NCBI GenBank assembly: GCA_934358495.1
Contig: CAKRKO010000016.1
Location: 1 to 39,176 of the forward strand
Direction: 5' to 3'
Length of the DNA stretch: 39,176 nt
Source: an uncultured Eubacterium sp.
GTDB lineage: Bacteria; Bacillota; Clostridia; Lachnospirales; Lachnospiraceae
The position numbers were made by a program, and so were the translations under genes. The notes below the pieces were generated by a model, which was not told the DNA's origin, did no database searches, and saw only the letters and a list, made by a program, of their open reading frames with translations. The stretch's first letter is position 1; each line of letters starts with the position of its first letter. Positions 8,500 to 14,860 of this stretch are shown in pieces.

Positions 8500-8504
8500 T
8501 ACAA

Positions 8505-8578
8505 CCAACCTTGTGCCCACTGGGCACGAAGTTGGCACAGTCACTATGGTGTCAGGAGAAATCCCGGCATCTTTTTTT
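8505..8578 (+). terminator. Long hairpin plus Rho-independent terminator
   Basis: CCAACCTTGTGCCCA (8505-8519) pairs with TGGGCACGAAGTTGG (8521-8535), apart from G-U pairs and a tight loop. A second hairpin, TGTCAGGA with TCCCGGCA (8550-8569), is followed by seven T residues (8572-8578). The second stem is a terminator for the small membrane protein gene; the first may be part of a mobile-element end. Confidence 0.65.
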
Positions 8579-8699
8579 ATGTCTTTTTACACTTCAAAAA
8601 ATAATTTCAAAAAAATTCTTCATTAGATGTTTTTGGTGTACCACCGCCATAGGTTTCTGTTGCTATCTCCCCCAACTTACGCTGTTCCCAAGAATATGT

Positions 8700-8728
8700 T
8701 TGATTTCATTCATATTTGAGAATATAAT
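8700..8728 (+). promoter_or_regulatory. Sigma-A type promoter before the HTH relic and macrodomain genes
   Basis: TTGATT (8700-8705), a 17-bp spacer, and TATAAT (8723-8728). It lies about 40 bp upstream of the start of the decayed helix-turn-helix gene and would drive that relic, the 40-residue ORF and the macrodomain gene together. Confidence 0.65.
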
Positions 8729-8767
8729 TAGACTAACTATTGATTGCTATATATATGTGGAGAATGC

Positions 8768-8968
8768 ATGGAATATAAATCAATTCGAGAAATGGCAGAT
8801 GAGTGGGGGGATATCCAAAAGACGTATATAGGTTCTTTGTTCTGGAAACAGAATAGAAGGCGCAGTAAGAATAGGATATTTATGGAAATTCCAGCAAATG
8901 CAAAAAAGCCTAAAGATGCACGAATTAAGAGCGGAAAGTACAGAAAAAATAAGAGTGATGATGAATGA
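8768..8968 (+). pseudogene. Decayed excisionase/MerR-like helix-turn-helix protein
   Basis: The open frame gives 66 residues with a plausible N-terminus (MEYKSIREMADEW) and C-terminus (PKDARIKSGKYRK) but a nonsense middle. Removing one G from the six-G run at 8805-8810 restores GISKRRI, then a TAG at 8829-8831 where this family typically has Gln, then VLCSGNRIEGAVRIGYLW. Adding one base near 8885 returns to the C-terminal frame. So two opposite frameshifts and a stop have destroyed a small DNA-binding protein of the type usually reading GISKRRIQVLC. The internal stop argues against a simple sequencing error. Its position at the head of the macrodomain cluster suggests a former local regulator or excisionase; that is inference. 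Confidence 0.78.
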
Positions 8969-8995
8969 TAATCAGCTAATGGGAGGGATTATAAG

Positions 8996-9118
8996 ATGTA
9001 TGGAAAAGCCATTGAACTCTTAAGCTATTTTACCATCAAGAATGATGAAAATCATTATACAGCAGAAGATTTTTTGCGTATATCAAATGACGATGGAAGT
9101 ATTATTTATTTGATTTAA
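8996..9118 (+). CDS. Small hypothetical protein, 40 residues
   Basis: ATG 8996 follows a good RBS (GGGAGG at 8980-8985) with about 10-bp spacing and encodes 40 residues (MYGKAIELLSYFTIKND...) ending TAA at 9118. The composition is soluble, with alternating hydrophobic residues and no membrane segment. It starts 27 bp after the helix-turn-helix relic and ends 16 bp before the macrodomain start, so it is probably cotranscribed. I do not recognise a family; it could be the remainder of a longer protein. Confidence 0.5.
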   Translation: MYGKAIELLSYFTIKNDENHYTAEDFLRISNDDGSIIYLI

Positions 9119-9134
9119 GTTGGGAGGTGAGGAT

Positions 9135-10280
9135 TTGCCTTTTCAGATTATTAGAAATGACATAACAAAAGTAAAAGCAGATGCCATAGTAAATACGGCA
9201 AATCCGAACGTTGCCGTTGGCGATGGTGTAGATTCTGCCATATATAAAGCTGCTGGTAAGGAAAAGCTTCTTGAAGCACGTAAGAAAATTGGTCTTTTGA
9301 TGCCGGGCGAAGTAGCAATCACTGATGCATTTGATCTTGATGCAAAGTACATCATTCATGCAAGTGGTCCTTGGTGGACGGATGGAAGAAAAGGTGAGGA
9401 AGCGTGTCTTCGTTCATGCTATGCGAAGGCATTACAATTGGCGAAAGACTATGGATGTAATTCCATTGCATTCCCACTTCTTGCCACGGGCACATATGGT
9501 TTCCCGAAGGAGCTTGGTATACAGATTGCCGTTGATACTTTTACAGCTTTCTTGGAAGACAATGATATAGAGATCACGCTTGCTGTATTTGCTAGCGAGG
9601 ATGTTACCATTTCCGGTAAGCTTGTAGAAGATGTAGCCAGCTTTGTTGATGACGGCTACGTAGCAACAGCTCTTGCTGAGGAATACCGAAATGACAATTA
9701 TCCGCGTGAAATAGGAAAACGTCCGGAGAGCAGAGTTGGTTCTACAGTGCAATCTTTCCATATACCATCATTCCTGCGAAGAAAAAACAGGGATGAAGAG
9801 GAAGATAGTTTTGATGCGCTTCCTTTAGAGGAAGAGGCTAAAGAAGATGAAGCACTTTCGGTTATGATGCCGGAGTATCTTAAGACGGTTTCCTTTGAAA
9901 AGAAGACAGAGTCTTTAGAGGATGCGTTAAAGGAAATCTATACGGATTCTTTTGAAAAGCATTTACAGCAGCTTATCAATAAAAAGGGGCTTAAAAATTC
10001 AGAAGTATATGCAACAGCGAATATTTCAAAGCAGTATTTTTCAAAACTACTTAAGGGGCAGGTAAAGCCTTCAAAAGAGAAGATGCTTGCACTTGCTGTT
10101 GGGTTGCGCCTTAATCTTGACGAAACGATAGATTTTCTTAGAATAGCCGGGTATGCGTTGTCACCGATATCGCAGACAGATAAGATAGTTGAGTATTTCA
10201 TAGAGCACGAAGACTATAACGTCTTAAAAATAGATATTGTATTATTTGATTATGGGCTTAATCCCCTGTCAAATCAATAA
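9135..10280 (+). CDS. Macrodomain protein with C-terminal helix-turn-helix domain
   Basis: 381 residues from TTG 9135. This start is chosen because GGGAGG lies 7 bp upstream and the family usually begins with (M)PFQIIRNDIT. Residues 1-165 are an ADP-ribose-binding macrodomain: DAIVNTANPN, the GDGVDSAIYKAAG loop and LLATGTYGFPKE. A charged acidic linker follows (about 215-262), then a helical C-terminal domain (about 272-381) with an XRE-like helix-turn-helix (VYATANISKQYFSKLLKGQ ... SKEKMLALAVGLRLNLDETIDFLRIAGY). Macrodomains bind ADP-ribose or remove it from protein or nucleic acid. The HTH suggests DNA binding, or a regulator sensing ADP-ribose or related ligands; that is inference. It lies just upstream of VWA and ADP-ribosylglycohydrolase genes. 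Confidence 0.85.
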   Translation: MPFQIIRNDITKVKADAIVNTANPNVAVGDGVDSAIYKAAGKEKLLEARKKIGLLMPGEVAITDAFDLDAKYIIHASGPWWTDGRKGEEACLRSCYAKALQLAKDYGCNSIAFPLLATGTYGFPKELGIQIAVDTFTAFLEDNDIEITLAVFASEDVTISGKLVEDVASFVDDGYVATALAEEYRNDNYPREIGKRPESRVGSTVQSFHIPSFLRRKNRDEEEDSFDALPLEEEAKEDEALSVMMPEYLKTVSFEKKTESLEDALKEIYTDSFEKHLQQLINKKGLKNSEVYATANISKQYFSKLLKGQVKPSKEKMLALAVGLRLNLDETIDFLRIAGYALSPISQTDKIVEYFIEHEDYNVLKIDIVLFDYGLNPLSNQ

Positions 10281-10285
10281 ATATG

Positions 10286-10313
10286 AAAGGTCGCCTCACG
10301 GTTGACCTTTTTT
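10286..10313 (+). terminator. Rho-independent terminator after the macrodomain gene
   Basis: AAAGGTC (10286-10292) pairs with GACCTTT (10304-10310) and is followed by more T residues. It would limit read-through into the VWA gene, so the VWA and glycohydrolase genes may form a separate transcript. The stretch 10314-10398 has the RBS GGAGG and no clear promoter pair. Confidence 0.75.
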
Positions 10314-10398
10314 CTTTGCTCACGGTTTATTATTACATCACAACAAGGAAATGCCTCACTGCAGGGAGGTCAGTAATAGAAAATGGAGGTAAAGAATC

Positions 10399-11091
10399 AT
10401 GAGTAAAGGATTAACGGAAATCGTTTATATTTTGGATAGAAGCGGATCAATGGGAGGGCTTGAAGCAGATACTATCGGTGGTTTTAATTCCATGATGGAG
10501 AAGCAGAAAAAAACCGGTGAAAAGGCATATGTATCTACAGTATTGTTTGATGATACCTGTGAGGTCCTACATGATAGAGTTTCGATTGATAAGATTAAGA
10601 AGATGACGGATAAGGAGTATTATGTTCGAGGATGCACAGCACTTCTTGACGCGGTAGGCGGAGCAATCCATCACATTGGAAATATTCATAAGTATGCTAG
10701 ACCGGAAGACCGCCCGGAGAAGACCATCTTTGTGATTACAACAGATGGTATGGAAAATGCCAGCAGACAGTATTCTTATGATAAGGTGCAAAAGATGGTA
10801 AAGCGCCAGCAGAAAAAGTACGGCTGGGAGTTTATTTTCATCGGAGCTAACATTGATGCATATGCGGAAGCTCAGCGTTTTGGAATCAGAAAAGAGCGTG
10901 CCGTAAATTATGTGCATGACAATATCGGAACCGCTACAGTTTATGAAGGTGTATCAAAGGCAGTGTGCTTTGCGATGAAGGCAAGTTCTGCGGAAGATAT
11001 GGAGGATTGTCTTAATGACAGTGGATGGGAAGCTCCAATCGTAGCAGATTATCTAACTCGTGGAAATAAGAAGAATGGGGGTAAGAACTAA
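10399..11091 (+). CDS. VWA (von Willebrand factor A) domain protein
   Basis: 230 residues forming a single VWA fold. The metal-ion-dependent adhesion site is intact: DRSGSM near residue 13, the Thr in VRGCTALLDAVG, and Asp in VITTDGMENAS. No signal peptide or membrane segment is present, so it acts in the cytoplasm. The layout resembles TerY-like soluble VWA proteins, which mediate protein complexes and are common in stress and biological-conflict gene sets. A strong RBS (GGAGG) precedes the ATG. Its stop overlaps the next start by one base (TAATG), so it is translationally coupled to the ADP-ribosylglycohydrolase, hinting at a shared complex or process. The exact partner is unknown. Confidence 0.88.
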   Translation: MSKGLTEIVYILDRSGSMGGLEADTIGGFNSMMEKQKKTGEKAYVSTVLFDDTCEVLHDRVSIDKIKKMTDKEYYVRGCTALLDAVGGAIHHIGNIHKYARPEDRPEKTIFVITTDGMENASRQYSYDKVQKMVKRQQKKYGWEFIFIGANIDAYAEAQRFGIRKERAVNYVHDNIGTATVYEGVSKAVCFAMKASSAEDMEDCLNDSGWEAPIVADYLTRGNKKNGGKN

Positions 11092-11876
11092 TGGCTATTA
11101 AGGGTGCAGTATTAGGCGATATATTGGGATCTCAGTATGAGTTTAATCGTCCAAAGAATTTGGACTGGCAAAACATACCGCTTATCATAGATGATAAAGC
11201 TAAGTTTACGGATGACTCTGTTATGATGCTTGCCATAAAGAAAGCTCTGGTGGAAGATAATGATTTAGTTGAAACAATGGTGGATGTTGGTCAGCAGTAT
11301 CCGTTTTGTGGATATGGAGCAAAATTCTTTAGCTGGATCAATGGGAAAAAGCATCAGCCGTATAACAGTTGGGGCAATGGTTCTGCCATGCGAGTTGCTT
11401 TTGTGGGAGATTTCTACGAAGATTATGATGAAATGCAGGCGAGGGCAACTAAAACGGCTGAAGTATCTCATAATCATCCGGAAGGAATCAAAGGCGCTGT
11501 TGTTACAGCTACATGTATCTGGATGGCAAAGCGTGGTAAGTCTAAGCAGGAGATATACGATTATGTTTTGTCGGAATATCCAGTAGATCTTTATGAGTAC
11601 AGCATCGGAAATAGTCTGGATGATATCAGACCACGTTACAAATGGAATGAAAGCTGTCAGGGTTCCGTTCCGGCTGCTATGCGATGCTTTTATGAAAGTA
11701 CGGATTATGAATCGTTCATGAGAAATATCTACAGTTTGCCGTGTGACAGTGATACATTTGGAGCAATCGCAGGTGGTGTTGCGGAAGAGTTTTATCATGG
11801 CTTTGGAGATATAGATGCGGAAGGTATATTAAAGAAGCATCTAACAGATGATTTGTATGAGATATTGATGAGATAA
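11091..11876 (+). CDS. ADP-ribosylglycohydrolase family protein (DraG/ARH-like)
   Basis: 261 residues, close to the usual length. The family metal- and ADP-ribose-binding motifs are all present: GAVLGDILGSQYE at the N-terminus, KFTDDSVMM (Mg ligands T-D-D), GNGSAMRV, SHNHPEGIKGA, and the C-terminal CDSDTFGAIAGGVAEE supplying the last D-x-D-T ligands. The family removes ADP-ribose from proteins (Arg or Ser) or related substrates. No ADP-ribosyltransferase is encoded nearby, so the substrate modification must come from elsewhere in the cell, from a phage or from a toxin. It is coupled to the VWA gene by a TAATG overlap. No secretion signal; cytoplasmic. Confidence 0.9.
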   Translation: MAIKGAVLGDILGSQYEFNRPKNLDWQNIPLIIDDKAKFTDDSVMMLAIKKALVEDNDLVETMVDVGQQYPFCGYGAKFFSWINGKKHQPYNSWGNGSAMRVAFVGDFYEDYDEMQARATKTAEVSHNHPEGIKGAVVTATCIWMAKRGKSKQEIYDYVLSEYPVDLYEYSIGNSLDDIRPRYKWNESCQGSVPAAMRCFYESTDYESFMRNIYSLPCDSDTFGAIAGGVAEEFYHGFGDIDAEGILKKHLTDDLYEILMR

Positions 11877-12132
11877 ATTACATAGGTTTACTGTAGGTGA
11901 CGGCTGTGTTAAGCTGTCCCTCGCGAAAAGGCTCTCTATTCGGGTTTTGATTACTCGGGTATGGGAGCTTTACAGGGATTACCGACAGAAAACTGTTCGA
12001 ACGTTTTCCGAAAATAAGAAACCAGCTATGGACGGGAGAGCTTTACATTCGAAGATAATGCAAAAATCTACGTTGAATTATAGAAATTCTCTTGGTACAA
12101 TAAAAATAATAGAAAGTATATAAATTCAAGTC
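11877..12132 (+). other. Non-coding stretch, no gene recognised
   Basis: There is no supported reading frame. The sequence GGGAGCTTTAC (near 11965) recurs as GGGAGAGCTTTAC (near 12038) about 70 bp downstream, and there are several GTTCGAA/CGTTTTCCG-like patches, but I see no recognisable RNA or mobile-element end. It separates the ADP-ribose module from the dispersed repeat that follows and may be a scar of past rearrangement. Confidence 0.4.
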
Positions 12133-12240
12133 GAACGCACGTGAGACTGGGTGCGTGATCCTGGTCAGCGTAAGCTGACAGGTCGCAAAGCGACTGCGTT
12201 CATGAGCAAGTAGCGAAAGCGGATTGCGAATGTCCGCTTT
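12133..12240 (+). ncRNA. Dispersed structured element, copy 1 (long form)
   Basis: Outer stem GAACGCA (12133-12139) with TGCGTTC (12195-12201). Two small hairpins lie inside: GTCAGC/GCTGAC (12164-12179) and GTCGC/GCGAC (12182-12194). A shared strand ATGAGCAAGTAGC follows, then hairpin AAAGCGGA (12216-12223) with TCCGCTTT (12233-12240) around the loop TTGCGAATG. CGCAC (12136-12140) could instead pair with GTGCG (12151-12155), a possible alternative fold. Related copies lie at 24426-24492 and 35262-35294. The strand is assigned from co-orientation with the gene downstream in all three copies. Whether it is an expressed RNA, a leader or a mobile repeat is unknown. Confidence 0.6.
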
Positions 12241-12374
12241 ACTAAGATTTATGTGCAGTTCTTATATAAGCAAGAACAGAACGTATGCCACGAAAGAAGA
12301 GGATAATAGTGCATCAATAAAAAGATAGCACATTATTTCAATAGATAAGCTAGAAAAGAAAGAGGAAAGAGAGT

Positions 12375-13157
12375 ATGAAAAATCAAAAAGTTAAAATCTT
12401 TGCATTTGTTATTGCGGGATGTCTGTGTTTATCAGGATTAATAGGATGCGAAGGAAAGAACAAGGCGTCTGATGATACGTCATCTCAATCAAGTAGTGGT
12501 CTGATGGGGGCTGTAAAAGAAGCGACAGATACAAGTGATGGATCAGATGCAGATGATGCCGGTGAGGAGGATGAAGTAAGCGACGACATGATTGGAAGGT
12601 ATGTATCCCAGGGATATGAAAATACCGGCTTTGGACTTAAAATCACCCTTCCAGATACTTATACATTGGAAAATAGATGCACCATTAAAATAGACAATGA
12701 GGATCCAATAGAAGCCTCTAATAAAGAAACTACTTATAATTTGATAAGATCTATGGTTGCATTGGGAAAATCAACAGTTTTTGAAGCAAAAAATGAAAAT
12801 ACATACATTGGACTGAGTCTTCAAAAGGCTTCAGTTTTAGATAATCAAGCAGTATGGGCTGAAGAAAAGTCCATAGCGGAAACTTCAGTGATGACGGAGG
12901 AAGAGATTAAAGAAATATATGGAGAAGATGTAGAGATTACAGAATTCCAAAATAATGTGGAAGAAATCACGTTTTTGGGTGAGAAACACTACGCAGCACA
13001 ATTCACATTTAAGGCAGATGATGTTCCTTATTATGGTGTTAATGTGTATTTGGTGAATAAACAGGACCCGCGTTATCTGTTAGGTATCAATCTATTGGGC
13101 TTAGATCTGGATGCAGTGGATCAGGCAGATCAGTTCTTTAGCGTTTATGCGAACTAA
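12375..13157 (+). CDS. Secreted lipoprotein of unknown function
   Basis: 260 residues. It has a lipoprotein signal peptide with the lipobox LIGC near residue 25 (MKNQKVKIFAFVIAGC...), so it is predicted to be lipid-anchored on the outer face of the membrane. A Ser/Asp-rich linker (about 30-70) precedes a compact alpha/beta domain (about 80-260; GYENTGFGLKITLPDTYTLE ... YYGVNVYLVNKQDPRYLLGI). Such domains occur in many Clostridia lipoproteins without assigned function. The RBS is GAGGAAAGAGAG. An OmpA-domain fragment overlaps its 3-prime end in another frame, which suggests that the ancestral gene pair, or a lipoprotein-OmpA fusion, was altered here. Confidence 0.75.
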   Translation: MKNQKVKIFAFVIAGCLCLSGLIGCEGKNKASDDTSSQSSSGLMGAVKEATDTSDGSDADDAGEEDEVSDDMIGRYVSQGYENTGFGLKITLPDTYTLENRCTIKIDNEDPIEASNKETTYNLIRSMVALGKSTVFEAKNENTYIGLSLQKASVLDNQAVWAEEKSIAETSVMTEEEIKEIYGEDVEITEFQNNVEEITFLGEKHYAAQFTFKADDVPYYGVNVYLVNKQDPRYLLGINLLGLDLDAVDQADQFFSVYAN

Positions 13158-13431
13158 GTTAGGAGAAAAAGAATCTGAGGAAGGCAAGGTATCAACCATC
13201 GTAGTTGAGGGCTATACAGATTCAGCCGGAGATGCGGCTTACAATTTAAAACTTTCTGAGGAAAGAGCACAGACTGTTGCAAATTATATGACAGCTAGTT
13301 ATCCAGAACTCACTAACACGATTGCAGTTGTCGGCAATGGAAAAAATAATCTTATTCTAGATGAACAAGGAAAAGAAGATGCCGCAGCATCCAGACGAGT
13401 AGAAGTCAGATATGTCTTGAGCGCAGAATAA
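13147..13431 (+). pseudogene. Truncated OmpA/MotB-like peptidoglycan-binding domain
   Basis: 94 residues from ATG 13147, inside the end of the lipoprotein gene in a different frame and without an RBS. The sequence is clearly the second half of an OmpA C-terminal domain: IVVEGYTDSAG, NLKLSEERAQTVANYM, a GNGKNN segment and ASRRVEVRYVLS, corresponding to the peptidoglycan diaminopimelate-binding region. The first strand and helix of the domain, and any export signal, are missing. It is therefore most likely a gene remnant; translation by coupling to the lipoprotein gene cannot be excluded. Confidence 0.7.
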
Positions 13432-13562
13432 GCATTCCCCCACTTCAAGTGTGTAGAGCACTAAGAGGTAGGATAAGAATAGCAACGCTGTCAGAAGATA
13501 AAAAACAGTGAGTATGTACTATGAAAGGCATATGATTGAAATAAAAAGAGGATTTGAAACAT

Positions 13563-13928
13563 ATGGGATTTTTGTTTGTAGCTCTTGGCGGAGCTGTAGG
13601 GGCAATGGCCAGATATGCTATAAGTCTTGTTCCTGTTAAGGGTGGATTTCCACTTCTGACATTGATGACGAATATTATAGGAGCGATTCTGATAGGATTT
13701 ATTGTCGGCATTACAAGTGGAAGGAATGAAGTATCGCAAAACACGATATTGTTCTGGAAAACCGGAGTATGTGGTGGGTTTACCACTTTTTCAACATTTT
13801 CCCTGGAGGCATATTGTCTGTTTGAAGATAATCAATATGTAACTGGAGGATTGTATGTGTTATTAAGTTGTTGTGGCTGCATAATGGGAGTCCTGTGCGG
13901 GAAAAAACTATCTACTTTTATAAGATAA
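13563..13928 (+). CDS. crcB: CrcB/Fluc fluoride channel
   Basis: About 121 residues from ATG 13563 (MGFLFVALGGAVGAMARY), with AGAGG upstream. Four transmembrane helices are visible. Family hallmarks are GGAVGAMARY in helix 1, NIIGAILIGF in helix 2, and GFTTFSTFSLE in helix 3, the segment with the pore-lining Phe/Thr residues and the central Na site. Fluc channels export fluoride as dual-topology dimers. Many Firmicutes carry two adjacent crcB genes; only one is seen here, so it would work as a homodimer or pair with a copy elsewhere. I could not see a fluoride riboswitch in the 130 bp upstream. Confidence 0.9.
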   Translation: MGFLFVALGGAVGAMARYAISLVPVKGGFPLLTLMTNIIGAILIGFIVGITSGRNEVSQNTILFWKTGVCGGFTTFSTFSLEAYCLFEDNQYVTGGLYVLLSCCGCIMGVLCGKKLSTFIR

Positions 13929-13944
13929 TTTCGTAGGTGATATT

Positions 13945-14403
13945 ATGAAAATAACTTATATTAACCATAGTGGTTTTTTGGTTGAAACCAAGGGCTGCTA
14001 TTATATCTTTGACTATTACAAGGGAAAATTGCCGTCTCTCGACAAGAAAAAAGAAGTGATTGTTTTTTGCAGTCATTTTCATGAGGATCATTTTAATCAG
14101 GAAATTTTTGAAATCCTTAATGATGCCGGGATGACTTATCAGGCAGTTTTGGCAAGAGATATACGCGGCAGGAATCATCTGACAGGTATGCACTTTAATG
14201 TTGCATTTGTTCCCCTTGATCCAAGGCAGGAAAATCATTATGCTGACGGGATTTTGTATTTCCTTGAAAATGTAGATTGTAATGCCATTTTTCCGATGCA
14301 TTATTGGAATGATGCCAGTGTAATGAAACGGTTTGTCACTGAATATCCACAATACAAGTCACGCATCAAAAATACAGAAGCTGCAAAAGGAGAAATATTA
14401 TGA
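13945..14403 (+). pseudogene. Metallo-beta-lactamase-fold hydrolase with internal deletion
   Basis: 152 residues. The N-terminal part is a clear UlaG-like metallo-beta-lactamase fold: MKITYINHSGFLVET and the zinc motif HFHEDH (44-49). The C-terminal part is also family-like (GMHFNVAFVPLDPRQE, IFPMHYWND). Full-length relatives are about 200-240 residues and carry a central segment with the HAGD zinc ligands; here the sequence jumps at about residues 71-82 (ARDIRGRNHLTGMHF) straight to the C-terminal part. The frame is kept, so a shortened protein can be made, but without the bridging metal ligands it should be inactive. It starts 17 bp after crcB and overlaps the VOC gene by 4 bp, so transcription is probably shared. 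Confidence 0.72.
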
Positions 14404-14756
14404 AATTTAAAATGATTCATGAAAACTATAATGTATCTGACTTAGAGCGATCCATTAAATTCTACAATGAAGCTCTTGATTTGCATGAAGTGAGACGAAA
14501 GACTACCGATGATTTTATCATTGCTTATTTGAGTAACGATGTAAGTGATTTTGAGTTGGAGCTTACCTGGCTAAAAGATCATCCGCAGTCATACAATTTG
14601 GGTGAATGTGAATTTCATCTGGCATTTCAGACAGATGATTACGAAGCGGCATACAAAAAACACAAAGCGATGGGGTGCATTTGTTTTGAAAATGAAGCAA
14701 TGGGTATCTATTTTATCGAGGATCCAGATGGTTATTGGCTTGAGATTGTGCCGTAA
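14400..14756 (+). CDS. VOC superfamily (glyoxalase-like) protein
   Basis: 118 residues, a two-repeat vicinal-oxygen-chelate fold: HENYNVSDLERSIKFYNEAL at the start and a second half with EFHLAFQTDDYEAAYKKH and the typical ending IYFIEDPDGYWLEIVP. Likely metal ligands are His8, a Glu in FELELTW, His in ECEFHLAF and Glu in WLEIVP, as in lactoylglutathione lyase-like enzymes. The substrate is not predictable: methylglyoxal-thiol adducts, fosfomycin-type compounds or others are possible. The ATG overlaps the upstream stop (ATGA), so it is translationally coupled to the deleted metallohydrolase gene; a terminator follows. Confidence 0.85.
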   Translation: MKFKMIHENYNVSDLERSIKFYNEALDLHEVRRKTTDDFIIAYLSNDVSDFELELTWLKDHPQSYNLGECEFHLAFQTDDYEAAYKKHKAMGCICFENEAMGIYFIEDPDGYWLEIVP

Positions 14757-14782
14757 ATCTGTCTATTATTAAAACGATATGA

Positions 14783-14812
14783 AGCCGTTGCAGATATTTT
14801 GCAGCGGTTTTT
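14783..14812 (+). terminator. Rho-independent terminator after the VOC gene
   Basis: GCCGTTGCA (14784-14792) pairs with TGCAGCGG (14800-14807), with one G-U pair, then a T run. It ends the crcB-metallohydrolase-VOC transcript. Confidence 0.85.
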
Positions 14813-14860
14813 CTATCATATTTTTACAGATGGAGATACAGATAAAAAGGAGTAAAAAAG

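Noticed and set aside
8511..8831. 106-residue open frame after the small membrane protein gene
   Set aside because: It starts inside the hairpin/terminator, overlaps the promoter and the decayed HTH gene in another frame, and its product has no family-like pattern.
8944..9134. Macrodomain protein starting at TTG 9120
   Set aside because: That start lies before the RBS at 9122-9127; TTG 9135 fits the spacing and the family N-terminus.
13432..13562. Fluoride riboswitch upstream of crcB
   Set aside because: I looked for the conserved GGCGATGG ... CTGATG pattern and did not find it; only an RBS is visible.
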